A stretch of 64,000 nucleotides of DNA, taken from NCBI RefSeq assembly GCF_000372745.1, contig NZ_KB889664.1, forward strand, positions 366,802 through 430,801. The letters run 5' to 3'. This DNA comes from Embleya scabrispora DSM 41855 (lineage in GTDB: Bacteria > Actinomycetota > Actinomycetes > Streptomycetales > Streptomycetaceae). The notes below the pieces were generated by a model, which was not told the DNA's origin, searched no databases, and saw only the letters and a program-made list of their open reading frames with translations. The first letter of the stretch is position 1. Every line of letters begins with the position of its first letter. Shown here one piece after another: positions 9,060 through 17,826 of the stretch. A program made the translations under genes and the position numbers.

Positions 9060-9323
9060 CGCGCTTCCAGCGGTCGGTGAGGTTTCCGATGCCCCGGATG
9101 AAGTCCGGGTCGGGCATGCGGATGGCGAATGGGCTGGGCCAGTACCCTTCGAGCTGGACCTGGCCGTTGCTCTGGTCGGCGACCGCCTTGATCGCGTTCG
9201 ACTCGGCGTCGAAAAGGCCTCCAGCGGGATCAGGATCGGCTCGAGATCCTCGAAGATCTCCGTGGCCATTTCCAGCACGTTGTTGAACTCGTCAGGCGCG
9301 CTGATTCCCCCATTTGAGCGCAA
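9060..9323 (-). pseudogene. Frameshifted hypothetical gene
   Basis: From ATG 9323 one frame reads DEFNNVLEMATEIFEDLEPI and LIPLEAF. The neighbouring frame then continues naturally as DAESNAIKAVADQSNGQ, VQLEGYWPSPFAIRMP and DPDFIRGIGNLTDRWKREP. Inserting one G near 9213 joins them (LEGLFDAESN). The protein family is unknown to me, but codon use and the clean join show a real gene. The 3' end is unclear because the frame runs into the convergent AraC gene. Confidence 0.5.
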
Positions 9324-9426
9324 GACCCCGGGGAATCCCCATCCTGGAATCGGCCAACTTCCCTCGATCGTCGGCGGCAGCGGACCGGCTTGAATGGCTC
9401 GCGCCTCGATTCTCCGCCGCGCGCTG

Positions 9427-10686
9427 CTATCTCCCGGGCGCTGCGGCCGCTCCTTGGGCCCACTGCGACCGCAGCGTGGCCAGGGCGCGGTGGAAGCCGG
9501 GGAAGGTCTTGCGTACGCACTCCGGGTTGTCCAACTTCAGCCCCGGGGTCAGCAGTCCGGTGATGCTGAAGCTCATGGCGATGCGGTGGTCGTCGCGGCA
9601 GTCGATGACCACCGGGCGCGGTGGCGCGGGCGAGACCTCGATCCAGTCCCGGCCTTCGGTGACCGGGACGCCAAGCCTGCGCAGGTTCTCGGCGCAGGCG
9701 TCCAGTCGGTCCGATTCCTTGACCCGGGTGTTGTACACGTCGGTGATGCGTACCGGCCCCTCGGCGAACGGCGCGATGGCGGCCAGCGTGGGCATGGTGT
9801 CGGAGATGTCGCGCATGTTCACCTCGATCCCGCGCAGTCGGCCGGTGCCGGCCACGGTGATCGAGTCCTCGCCGATCTCCGCGTGGGCGCCCATCAGGCC
9901 GAGCACGCGCACGAAGTCGGTGTCGCCTTGCCGCGATCCGGCCCCCAGTCCGGGGACGGTGACCCGGTTGCCGGTCAGCGCCGCCGCGGCGAAGAAGTAG
10001 CTGCTGGTGGAGGCGTCGGGCTCGATGGTGTGGGTGCGTGCCGTGTAGCCGGTGGGGGCGATGTCGAAGTGGGCGCCCTCGCGGTGGACGGTGGCGCCGA
10101 ACTCCCGCATGAGCGCGATCGTCATGTCCACGTACGGCTCGGACACCAGGTCGGTGACGGTCACGCGCAGTCCATCGCGCGTCAGCGGCCCGACCATCAG
10201 GACCGCGGTCAGGAACTGGGACGAGAGCCCCGCGTCCATGGTGATGCCGCCGCCCTCGATGCCGTCCGACGTGACGGCGATGGGCAGGTGGCCGTCCGCC
10301 CCGAGATGGCGGACACGGGCGCCCAGTGCGCGCAGCGCCGTCACGAGCGGGGCGACCGGGCGGCGGCGCATCTGCTCGGACGCGTCGAAGTGGCAGGTCC
10401 CGTGTCCGGTGGCGGCCAATGCCGGGAGGAAGCGGGCGGCGGTGCCCGCGTCGCGGCAGAAGACCCGGGCCTCGCGGGCGGAAGGCCCGGACACTCGCCC
10501 GAGGACGGACCATTCCTCCGCGGACCGGTGCACCGGGTAACCCAGCGCGCCCAGTCCTTCGGCGAATGCTTCCGTGTCGTCGGAGACCAGCGGGTGTCGG
10601 AGCGTGGACAAGCCGTCCGCGCAGGCACTGAGAAACAGCGCGCGGGCAGTGGTGGACTTCGACCCGGGAACGCGGACTGTGGCCAC
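9427..10686 (-). CDS. aroA: 3-phosphoshikimate 1-carboxyvinyltransferase paralogue (EPSP synthase)
   Basis: The 419-aa protein is an EPSP synthase, the shikimate-pathway enzyme joining shikimate-3-phosphate and PEP. Visible motifs are PGSKSTTARALF at 7-18, DAGTAARF near 80, RVKESDRLDA near 332-341 and DDHRIAMSFS near 372. Compared with the usual form, PGSKSxxNRA reads PGSKSTTARA and NAGTxMR reads DAGTAAR, so this is a divergent branch. Start GTG 10686 follows GGAG. It stands alone, not with other aro genes. Streptomycetes often carry a second, arm-located copy beside the housekeeping aroA, and this one looks like that type. Confidence 0.87.
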   Translation of the reverse strand: MATVRVPGSKSTTARALFLSACADGLSTLRHPLVSDDTEAFAEGLGALGYPVHRSAEEWSVLGRVSGPSAREARVFCRDAGTAARFLPALAATGHGTCHFDASEQMRRRPVAPLVTALRALGARVRHLGADGHLPIAVTSDGIEGGGITMDAGLSSQFLTAVLMVGPLTRDGLRVTVTDLVSEPYVDMTIALMREFGATVHREGAHFDIAPTGYTARTHTIEPDASTSSYFFAAAALTGNRVTVPGLGAGSRQGDTDFVRVLGLMGAHAEIGEDSITVAGTGRLRGIEVNMRDISDTMPTLAAIAPFAEGPVRITDVYNTRVKESDRLDACAENLRRLGVPVTEGRDWIEVSPAPPRPVVIDCRDDHRIAMSFSITGLLTPGLKLDNPECVRKTFPGFHRALATLRSQWAQGAAAAPGR

Positions 10687-10844
10687 AGATCTCCATCACG
10701 GTAAACGGCGCAGCGGCGGGAGCACGGACGGCAGCGCACCTGAGCCGCTCCGCACCAACCGATCCTGCCAGGGCCACAGATCCCCGAACAACGGGTTTTG
10801 CCCGGCGGGAGGCAGGCGTGAATGGGCCGGAGTGCGGGCGTCCT

Positions 10845-10990
10845 TCACGATGGGCGCGCATCGGGGAGGGGCGCGAGACAGCGGAGCAGAGAGGTATTGG
10901 GGATGCCGGTCTTGGTGGTGATCTCGCCGTAGCCGGCGCCTTGTTCCTTGAGAAGCCGGGTGTACTCGACAGGCGACCCCGCAGCCGCGG
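10845..10990 (-). pseudogene. Remnant of a recombinase/transposase helix-turn-helix
   Basis: A short frame ending at 10845 reads VEYTRLLKEQGAGYGEITTK followed by TGIPNTSLLRCL. This looks like the C-terminal helix-turn-helix of a serine recombinase or similar transposition protein. No start, catalytic domain or terminal repeats accompany it. It suggests a lost mobile element upstream of aroA. The rest of 10687-11030 shows nothing else recognisable. Confidence 0.35.
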
Positions 10991-11030
10991 GCCTCGTTGT
11001 CGGCGCTGGCGGCGCGGGCGGACGGGGGTG

Positions 11031-11576
11031 TCAGTCGTTGTGTTTCAGGGACCGCCTGAGCAGAAGCGGCAGTACCAGCCAGCAGCCGACGAATCCGACC
11101 AGGACGACCGCGGCCCACAGCCACGCGTATCCCGATCCGAGCGCGACCCGCAGCAGGAGCAGCACGGCGCAGATGACGGCTGCCGCCAACAGGGACATCC
11201 CGATGGCGATCAGCCGAGCCGTCGCGCGGACGAGTTGGGGTTTGCGCCGCAGGCCGGCGAGAGAGCGATGGATGGACACGGGGGCGATCAGGGCCGCGGT
11301 TGCCAGTGCCCCGAGAATCACCGTCACCACATACAGATCGCGGTCGAACGCGGACAGTTGCCCGAAGCGCGGAGCGAAGGCGACGGAGAACAGGAAGCCG
11401 AAGAGGATCTGCGCCCCGGTCTGGGTGACCCGCACCTCTTGGAGCATCTCGCCCCATTGGCGGTCGGCTCGCTCCCCGGGGCTTTCCCGACGGTCGAAAC
11501 CGTGTTCCCGGTCCGCCTCGACTGGAGCGTCGCCGCGCTCGGATTCGCCGCGGTCCTTTCGGTCGTGGTCTCCCAT
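11031..11576 (-). CDS. DUF6328 family membrane protein
   Basis: The 181-aa protein has a charged N-terminus, then LQEVRVTQTGAQILFGFLFS, the hallmark of DUF6328, and four hydrophobic segments: about 58-75, 83-100, 125-145 and 150-170. A basic end LLLRRSLKHND follows. It is predicted to be an integral membrane protein of unknown function. ATG 11576 has AGGGGTG upstream. The gene stands alone. Confidence 0.85.
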   Translation of the reverse strand: MGDHDRKDRGESERGDAPVEADREHGFDRRESPGERADRQWGEMLQEVRVTQTGAQILFGFLFSVAFAPRFGQLSAFDRDLYVVTVILGALATAALIAPVSIHRSLAGLRRKPQLVRATARLIAIGMSLLAAAVICAVLLLLRVALGSGYAWLWAAVVLVGFVGCWLVLPLLLRRSLKHND

Positions 11577-11876
11577 GGTCACCCCTGTCGTCGGCTCGTC
11601 CGCGCTCGTCGCCCGCCGGATCCGGAACGTGCGCGCCAAGGCGCTGCCCCGCGCGTGGCCCGCGGCGCGGTGCAGGGGCACCGTCGAGCGGGCCGACGCG
11701 GCGTCGGAGAGTGGCGAGGGCCGGCGCCGGGTGGGGTCCGAGCTGCCCACGTGACTCGTTTGCCCCGTCCGGACGCGGATAGCCCTGAAGGCCCAGCGGG
11801 CGCTCCCCGTCCCGAGACGTACCCGTGCGCCGAGCCGTCGATCGAGCAGACCGGGCGAGCGGGTCGAACGGGCGGG

Positions 11877-12488
11877 TCAATCGAGTCCGTACAGCTCCAA
11901 GGTCTGGTCGAGCGCCTGTTTGATCCCGGAGATGGTCAGTCCTCGGTCGGTGCGCAGATGGTGCAGCAGGCTCGGGGCGAGTGGGGAGAGGACGAAGTCC
12001 GCGACGGTCGCGGCGTCGGCGTCCGGTCGCAGTTGGGCGATCAGCATCGCCGTGTGGATCCGCAGCGCGCGGTGGGGTGGGCTGGTGTAACGCGCGCACG
12101 GGTCGGCGATCTCCGCCGCGAGCAGCATCGCGTGCTGCTCCGCGACCCGGTCGACGAGCGCGTGCAGGAACGCGCGCAGGCGCTCGGCGGCGGGCGCGCC
12201 CGGCCCCAGCGGAGGCGGGCCGGTGAGGAAGGCCGCCTGGAAGGTCTGTTCGCGCTCGTCGAGCAGGGCGAACAGCAGGCTCGCGACGTCGCCGAAGCGG
12301 CGATAGACCGTGCCGACGCCGATGCCGGTGGCATGCGCGACCGCGTTCATGGTGAGTGCTTCGGGGCCCTGCTCGGCGACGATCCTGCCTGCGGCATCGA
12401 GGATCCGGCGACGGTTGCGGGCCGCGTCGGCCCGTTCCGGCGGGGGTCCTTCGGCCATCGGCAGATCGATACGGGGCGGGGGGTTCAT
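11877..12488 (-). CDS. TetR-family repressor
   Basis: The 203-aa protein has a TetR helix-turn-helix at residues 25-70 (RRRILDAAGRIVAEQGPEAL, then GIGVGTVYRRFGDVASLL) and a helical ligand-binding half. It is divergent from wrbA, and three 18-bp operators lie between the two starts (see 12500-12579), so autoregulation plus repression of wrbA is likely. An alternative start is M11 at 12458. By analogy with similar pairs the inducer may be a quinone or other electrophile, but this is inference. Confidence 0.9.
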   Translation of the reverse strand: MNPPPRIDLPMAEGPPPERADAARNRRRILDAAGRIVAEQGPEALTMNAVAHATGIGVGTVYRRFGDVASLLFALLDEREQTFQAAFLTGPPPLGPGAPAAERLRAFLHALVDRVAEQHAMLLAAEIADPCARYTSPPHRALRIHTAMLIAQLRPDADAATVADFVLSPLAPSLLHHLRTDRGLTISGIKQALDQTLELYGLD

Positions 12489-12499
12489 GATCGCAGCTT

Positions 12500-12579
12500 A
12501 GCGGATAGCCATCCGCTTTCGGCTTGCCAAACGGATGGCTATCCGCTTGACTCTCGAGCGAAGCGGATAGCAATCCGAT
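12500..12579. promoter_or_regulatory. Three 18-bp TetR-type operators
   Basis: The sites are 12500-12517 AGCGGATAGCCATCCGCT, 12530-12547 AACGGATGGCTATCCGCT and 12562-12579 AGCGGATAGCAATCCGAT. Each is an inverted repeat with arms close to AGCGGAT/ATCCGCT around a 4-bp centre. Centre spacings of 30 and 32 bp are about three helical turns, so bound dimers would lie on the same face. They fill the space between the divergent TetR and wrbA starts. Confidence 0.85.
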
Positions 12580-12602
12580 TAGTCGCTGCCGGAGGTTCCG
12601 TC

Positions 12603-13211
12603 ATGACCGCCAAGATCGCCGTCATCTACTACTCGTCCACGGGCAACGTGCACCAACTCGCCCGCGCCGTCGCGGAAGGCGCCGAGAAGGCCGGGGCCGA
12701 GGTGCGCCTGCGCCGGGTGCCCGAGCTCGCGCCCGACGAGGTCGTCGACTCGGTACCGGCCTGGCGGGCGCATCTCGATGCCACTCGGGACATGGCGGTC
12801 GCAACGCTGGACGACCTGGTGTGGGCCGACGCCTACGCGTTCGGCTCGCCGACGCGGTTCGGCAACATCTCGTCGCAGCTCAAGCAGTTCATCGACACGA
12901 CCAGCGGGCTGTGGCAGCAGGGCGTGTTCGTCGACAAGCCGGCGACCGGTTTCGTCAGCGCCGCGAATCTGCACGGCGGCAACGAGTCCACGCTGTTGGC
13001 GCTGTACAACACGCTGCATCACTGGGGTTCGCTGATCGTCTCGCCGGGCTACACCGACCCGGTCGTCTACGGCGCCAACGGCAACCCGTACGGCACCGCG
13101 CACGCGTCCGGCGGTGGCGAGCCCGGCGACAACATCCTGGAGGCCGCCCGCTACCAGGGCGCACGCCTGGCGACGGTGACCCGCAGGCTCCTGGCCGGCG
13201 GGGCCTCGTAG
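12603..13211 (+). CDS. wrbA: NAD(P)H:quinone oxidoreductase, WrbA type
   Basis: The 202-aa flavodoxin-like protein transfers two electrons from NAD(P)H to quinones, avoiding semiquinone radicals. The FMN phosphate loop YYSSTGNVHQLA is at 9-20, and the second loop FGSPTRFGNISSQLKQFID is near 80-98. GTAHASGGG near the C-terminus is also typical of WrbA. ATG 12603 has GGAGG 7 bases upstream. It is divergent from the TetR gene and probably under its control through the three operators. Confidence 0.92.
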   Translation: MTAKIAVIYYSSTGNVHQLARAVAEGAEKAGAEVRLRRVPELAPDEVVDSVPAWRAHLDATRDMAVATLDDLVWADAYAFGSPTRFGNISSQLKQFIDTTSGLWQQGVFVDKPATGFVSAANLHGGNESTLLALYNTLHHWGSLIVSPGYTDPVVYGANGNPYGTAHASGGGEPGDNILEAARYQGARLATVTRRLLAGGAS

Positions 13212-13390
13212 CCGCCGGGAGGTGGGCCGGTGCGTACGTTCGCCCGCCGGCGTCCCGGGTGAAGCCGCCCCCCGTCGAGCGGGTTCGGTGGGGCCCCGAA
13301 TTCGGGCGGTTCGCCGTGCATGTCCGCGGCCGATGTGGACAGCCTTGGTGGAGGCGTCCGGATGGGCGGCCACGGGAGGGAGTGTGGGCA

Positions 13391-13570
13391 ATGGGGATGA
13401 ACAGGGTCACATCGGATCGTTTGGCGGAGCGCGGGGTGGCGGACTCGGAAGGTGAGGCGATGGCCCGGGCCCTGCTGTGGTTGTCGGACGCGTATCGGCG
13501 TTCCGCGCCCGCCGACGGCGATCGCCGGATGCCCTCCGGCGCGGACGGGCCGGACCCTTCGCGACGGTGA
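13391..13570 (+). CDS. Small hypothetical protein
   Basis: The 59-aa frame from ATG 13391 (GGAGGGAG some 15 bases upstream) has an amphipathic centre (GEAMARALLWLSDAYRR) and a disordered Asp/Pro/Arg tail. A strong hairpin follows 15 bp after the stop, which supports a transcribed unit. No family recognised; it could be spurious. Confidence 0.35.
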   Translation: MGMNRVTSDRLAERGVADSEGEAMARALLWLSDAYRRSAPADGDRRMPSGADGPDPSRR

Positions 13571-13585
13571 CGATCACGGAAGCGC

Positions 13586-13613
13586 GAAGGCGCCGCCTCC
13601 GGGCGGCGCCTTC
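13586..13613 (+). terminator. Strong hairpin terminator
   Basis: A perfect 12-bp stem (GAAGGCGCCGCC / GGCGGCGCCTTC) with a TCCG loop stands after the wrbA and 59-aa genes. It separates them from the next unit. Confidence 0.8.
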
Positions 13614-13778
13614 GACCACGCTCAAGCCCGCGCGAACCACACGTTGACACCATCGGCGCCCCGCTGCCGGGATCGCCCTGCGGCTCGATCCGTGGATCCC
13701 CGGCCGGGGCCCGACGCAGTTTGCGGCGTGCCCGTTCGGGTAGCCCTCGCCGACATGGCGCCGGAGGAAGGGCCGCAC

Positions 13779-14644
13779 GTGAGACGCAAGGACCGTATCG
13801 CCGAGCCGTGGGGGACACGCACGCCGTACGGACCCGGACAGCCGTGGCCGGTCAGGGTGGACACCCACCTGGCGCAGGGCGTCACTCCGGGGGACGTGGA
13901 CCGCTGGGTGCCGACCGCGTCGATCCTGCACTCCAGTGGTGACGGGATGGACATCGCCGTCAAGGACGGCCGCATGGTGGGGGTGCGCGGGCGGGCCGAC
14001 GACCGGGTCAACCACGGTCGGCTGGGGCCCAAGGACCTCTTCGGCCGGCAGGCCAACGGCTCGGCCGACCGGCTGACCCGCCCGTTGGTACGTGAGGGCG
14101 GCCGGTTGGTGGAGACCGACTGGGACACCGCGATGGACCGGATCGTACGGCGAACCCGCGAACTCCTGGACGAACAGGGCCCCAGCGCGCTGGGCTTCTA
14201 CACCACCGGCCAACTCTTCGCCGAGGAGTACTACACGCTGAGCGTGATCGCCCACGCCGGCCTGGGCACCAATCACCTGGACGGCAACACCCGGCTGTGC
14301 ACGGCCACGGCCGCCACCGCGCTCAAGGAATCCTTCGGCTGCGACGGCCAGCCGGGCTCCCCTTCCACTACGGCTACTGGGACACCGAAACCGGATCGGA
14401 GCCGGGCTTCGACGGCGGCCGGGCGGCCAACGAACTGACGCTGACCGACTGGGACCCCGCCTCCAAACAGCCGATCTTCAAGACCGCCGCCGCCGCGCTG
14501 CACCGGATCGGCCCCGGGCCCGCCCCCGCGCCCACGATCGGCGCCAGTGCCCCGGTCGCCCCGGACATCGACGGCACCCGGGGCGGACGCGAGGCCGAAG
14601 CCGACGAGGATCTCGGGCCGGCGTGCGAAGGGAAGCTCCCGTGA
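13779..14644 (+). pseudogene. Molybdopterin oxidoreductase with large internal deletion
   Basis: From GTG 13779 (GGAGGAAGG upstream) the frame encodes the N-terminal ~190 residues of a molybdopterin-dependent oxidoreductase: VKDGRMVGVRGRADDRVNHG, PKDLFGRQANG, DRLTRPLVREGG and TATAATALKESFGCDGQPGS. At about 14363-14366 the reading moves to another frame that holds the C-terminus (LPFHYGYWD, RAANELTLTDWDPASKQP, ending at 14644). The catalytic middle, normally several hundred residues, is missing. The expected Cys-x2-Cys-x3-Cys cluster motif reads SILHSSGD, without cysteines. The stop overlaps the next start (GTGA). Confidence 0.8.
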
Positions 14645-15123
14645 AGATCGCCCTCGCCCTCCACGAACTGCATCACGACGAGCTGGACCTGGCCCGCGAA
14701 CTGCTGCGGGTGGCCGAACGCCACCGGGTCGACCACGAGATCCACCACCTCGGCGGCGACCTGGCTCGCTGGTCACAACGTCACGCACGCGACATCGCGG
14801 ACCTCGGCAAGCGTTTCGACCTCCACCTCGACGCCGAGCCGGTCGAGGAGACGGGCGTCGCACATCGCCTGCGCGAGAAGGCGGGCGAGCTGATCGGCCG
14901 CCGTCCCGACGCGAGCCTGCTGATGCTGCGCGACCTGCGCGAGGTCTACGTCAAGGCATCCGGGGTCTCGGTCGACTGGGTGATGATCGCCCAGGCCGCC
15001 CAGGGACTCAAGGACGCCGAACTGCCGGCCCTCGCCCGACGCTGCCACCCCGACACCCTGCGGCAGGTCCGCTGGGCCAACGCGAAACTCAAGGAATCCT
15101 GCACTCAGATCCTGGTCACCTGA
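14641..15123 (+). CDS. Hypothetical protein coupled to the oxidoreductase
   Basis: The 160-aa, probably helical, His-rich protein (LHELHHDELD, then EIHHLGGDLARWSQRH) is of a family I cannot name. GTG 14641 overlaps the oxidoreductase stop by 4 bp, so it was translationally coupled to that gene and probably served it, for example as a chaperone or accessory subunit. The His pairs could bind metal. Its coding sequence is intact although its partner is destroyed. Confidence 0.65.
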   Translation: MKIALALHELHHDELDLARELLRVAERHRVDHEIHHLGGDLARWSQRHARDIADLGKRFDLHLDAEPVEETGVAHRLREKAGELIGRRPDASLLMLRDLREVYVKASGVSVDWVMIAQAAQGLKDAELPALARRCHPDTLRQVRWANAKLKESCTQILVT

Positions 15124-15157
15124 TCCTCTCCGGCCCGACACGAATGGGGTGCGCACC

Positions 15158-15460
15158 GTGACCACCAACGAGAACGAAAACGGGACCGAGGACCTCGTCG
15201 AACGCGCCTCGAGCGTGGGCGGAACACCACCCGGAATGAGCGCGAGCGACGTGCGGACCCGGAGCGAACTGGCCCGGCATCTGGGGCGCGACGTCTATCC
15301 GGCCGATCGTGAGGCACTCTTGGCGCGGTTGCGCGAGGAGGCGGCGCCCGACCACCTGGTGGACCTCGTCGCCGGGCTGCCGACGGACGGCTTCGACTAC
15401 GAGAGCGTGCAGCAACTCGCCAGGGCCTTGGGGCTGGGCACCGAGGACCATCGCACCTGA
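15158..15460 (+). CDS. DUF2795 domain protein
   Basis: The 100-aa protein has a disordered N-terminus and a DUF2795 domain from about residue 30 (ELARHLGRDVYPADREALLA to GFDYESVQQLARALG). DUF2795 proteins are small helical proteins common in actinomycetes, with no proven role. Starts GTG 15158 or GTG 15149 are both possible. It follows the previous gene by about 30 bp and may share its transcript. Confidence 0.8.
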   Translation: MTTNENENGTEDLVERASSVGGTPPGMSASDVRTRSELARHLGRDVYPADREALLARLREEAAPDHLVDLVAGLPTDGFDYESVQQLARALGLGTEDHRT

Positions 15461-15677
15461 GTGCCGGCGGGGTACGGCAGGGCACACCGACGAAGTGCGC
15501 GACCGCTCGTTGAGCGCAGGTCGCCGGTGCGCCTTTCACGAAACGGCGGAATCCGTCGTCCGTGGGTGGGTGGGCCTGTCAACGCCGTTCGGCTCACCCA
15601 AGATCACCTCTACCGCAGTGTCCGGACCGCTCAAACCCGTGTTCGAGCCGATCCGTGTGACGACTTCCGGCGGGTGC

Positions 15678-15870
15678 TCACGGGCGGCCGCCGATGTCGA
15701 AGCCGGCCCGGGCCGGGGCGACGGCGGTGGCCCGTCCGATGCCCGATTCGGAACCGGTCACGATCGCGACGCGAGGATGCTCGGCGCGGTCGGTCGGCTG
15801 CCCGGCGCCGATGGTCTCGGCACTTGCGAGGACTTGGGCGCCTTCGGTGTTCTCGACGTTCCTGCAATCC
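15678..15870 (-). pseudogene. Short-chain dehydrogenase N-terminal remnant
   Basis: One frame reads EHPRVAIVTGSESGIGRATA and then VAPARAGFDIGG before a stop at 15678. This is the nucleotide-binding start of an SDR enzyme (TGxxxGIG). Upstream the frame remains open (ENTEGAQVLASAETIGAG) without a clear start, and everything after the first 35 core residues is missing. The rest of 15461-16118 holds nothing else I can recognise. Confidence 0.6.
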
Positions 15871-16118
15871 CTTCGTGACCGTCGCGGGCCGACCCGGCGA
15901 ATCGTCCTACCCGCTCGCGTTCACACTCCGCCGCGCCAGGCGCCGCTGTCGTGAACGGTCGGTCGACAGGACGAGAAACCGCTGCCCGCATTCGCCGTAC
16001 CGACATATCGCGCGCGGGACCGGCCCGCCGGGTCGCGACCCGGCGGGCGCGTGACCCGGTGCCGCGCGTGCGCCCGGACGAGCGCGAGTTCTGCTCGGGC
16101 TCGTCGGCAGGTCCGGTG

Positions 16119-16460
16119 TCAACGGGTGGCCATGGTCCGGTCGAAACGGCTCGGCTCAGGAGTCGGCGTCAGTCCCGCACCGGTCGCGATTCGTCGGGTG
16201 TCGGGGTCCGATGTCCGGTAGAGCACCTGCAGGTGCAGGAGTTCCGCGCCGCGCCGCACGGCGGCCAGAACCGATGGACCGCTCTCGTCCGTGAACGTGG
16301 TGTCCCTCAGGTCCAACACCACTTCGGAACAACCCTCGCCGAGCGGGACGTTGAGGATCCGCATCAGGCCGTTCAGGACGGCGGACGCGTTGTGGCGATC
16401 CACGCGCGCCGGCAACTCGACCACGAGTCGATCGGCGCTGTGATGGATGGTGAGTCCCAT
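16119..16460 (-). CDS. STAS-domain protein (anti-sigma factor antagonist-like)
   Basis: The 113-aa single-domain STAS protein resembles SpoIIAA/RsbV antagonists. The segment VVLDLRDTTFTDESGPSVLA (residues 46-65) holds the D-x-S-G motif whose Ser is phosphorylated by cognate kinases. Such proteins bind anti-sigma kinases and release alternative sigma factors. No kinase lies next to it. ATG 16460 has only a weak ribosome site, and an A-run (AAAAAAG) lies about 25 bp upstream. It is an orphan between decayed genes. Confidence 0.78.
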   Translation of the reverse strand: MGLTIHHSADRLVVELPARVDRHNASAVLNGLMRILNVPLGEGCSEVVLDLRDTTFTDESGPSVLAAVRRGAELLHLQVLYRTSDPDTRRIATGAGLTPTPEPSRFDRTMATR

Positions 16461-16816
16461 GAACTGATTCCTGACGTCGAGCCATCGCTTTTTTCGTTAC
16501 CGACTCGGCCGGTTCGACGGCTTGCGCATCGTGCGACGCGGCCCGCCCTTCGATAACCGGAATCGGCTACCCCGCAATCGCGGTCCGCATGCGCGACCGG
16601 AACGGGTGCGTAGCGGCGCCGGCGACCCGAACGCGCGCCGGGCGGGTGCGGCCGGCCGACGTACGTGTCCACCACGACGATCGGGCCCGCGTCCGGCAGG
16701 TCCCGCGGGATTGCCTGCGTGCGCAATACCTCCGTGATCGCGACCCGTGATTCCACCCTCCCGTCATCCGCCCCCGACGGGGCCGCGGCCGCGTTTCGCT
16801 ACCCCGGCAAGTTTCG
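16461..16816. other. Gap without recognisable gene
   Basis: This stretch of about 355 bp lies upstream of the STAS gene. It contains a T/A-rich patch near 16490. A minus-strand frame at 16373-16756 begins MESRVAITEVLRTQAIPRDL and overlaps the STAS gene in another frame. I see no family, operator or terminator here. Confidence 0.3.
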
Positions 16817-17826
16817 CTACCCCCGGACGAACAACGTCGGGGTGAGTCCGGCCGCGATCTGAAGCACGCCGCCGGCCGCCGCGGTGATCGCGATCGTCCG
16901 CACCGAGGGTCGGCGCAGGCGACCCGCCACGAGCGCCCCGAGGATGCCGCCGACGGCCAACATGGTGGAGACCATGCCGAAGGCGCCGGTCCCGCCCGCG
17001 AGTGGGCCGGTGACCAGGACCGCCGGCGTCAGGCTGTAGTTGCGACCGAAGGTCGAGCTGAGCGCGGCGATCGCGGCCGGCGCGACCAGGCGCGGACGGC
17101 GGGCGAAGAAGGCCAGTCCCTCGCGGGCCGAGCCGGCGGCGGGCTTTCGGCCCGCCTCCGGCTCGGCGGACTCGCGGGCGGCCTGCCGGGTGGGCTCCGA
17201 GATGGGCTCCGAGACGGGATCCGAGATGGGATCCGGGGCGGATTGCCGGCCGGGCTCCGGACCGGGCCGGTGACCGGACGGCCTCGGCGGGTCGTTGATC
17301 GGCTTGAGGCACGGGACGATGGCGGCCACGAACAGGAAGGACACTCCGTTGGCGGCGTAGGCGGCGCCGATGCCGAAGAAGGCGACGGCGATGCCCGCGA
17401 GCGCGGTGCCGGCCAGACGACCCACGCTGTGTACGACGGCGCCGAGGGCGATCGCGGACGGGACGTCCTCGCGCGGCACCAGGTCGTTGCCGAGCAGGGC
17501 GCAGGCGGGTCCGTCCACCGTGGCGATCAGACCGGTGAGCGCCGCGAGCACCAGCAGGGCCGGCACGCGAGCAGGTTCTGCACGGTCAACTGCATCCAGG
17601 TCCCGAGGTTGGAAACCAGGTTTCCCAGGGACCACCAGCGCATGCCGGCGTGACGGAGGCAGCGCCACGGGGAGCGGTCACCGCGGTCGGGCCGGGCTTT
17701 GCCGGTCGGCGTCGGGCGGACGCGGCGGATGAGGTATTCGCGTCGACCGACCCGGGGTTGGGCGGTGTCGGTGGCCCCGGTCGCGGGGGTGGCGGGTGGG
17801 GTGATGTCGGGGTCGCGGACGAGCAA
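16817..17826 (-). pseudogene. MFS transporter, internally deleted and truncated
   Basis: One frame gives the MFS first helix (MRWWSLGNLVSNLGTWMQL to QNLL, about 17645-17575). Another continues with later helices (PALLVLAALTGLIATVDGP, VGRLAGTALAGIAVAFFGIG, FGMVSTMLAVGGILGALVAG) and ends at 16817 after about eight helices. Helices 2-4 and the C-terminal part are missing. Near 17190-17260 an imperfect repeat encodes an unusual linker, DPISDPVSEPISEPT. Family members of this kind export siderophores or drugs. The gene is not functional as written. Confidence 0.7.

Noticed and set aside
10818..13211. 797-aa open frame leading into wrbA
   Set aside because: Only the last 202 residues, from ATG 12603 with its own ribosome site, match a family; the upstream part is antisense to the DUF6328 and TetR genes.
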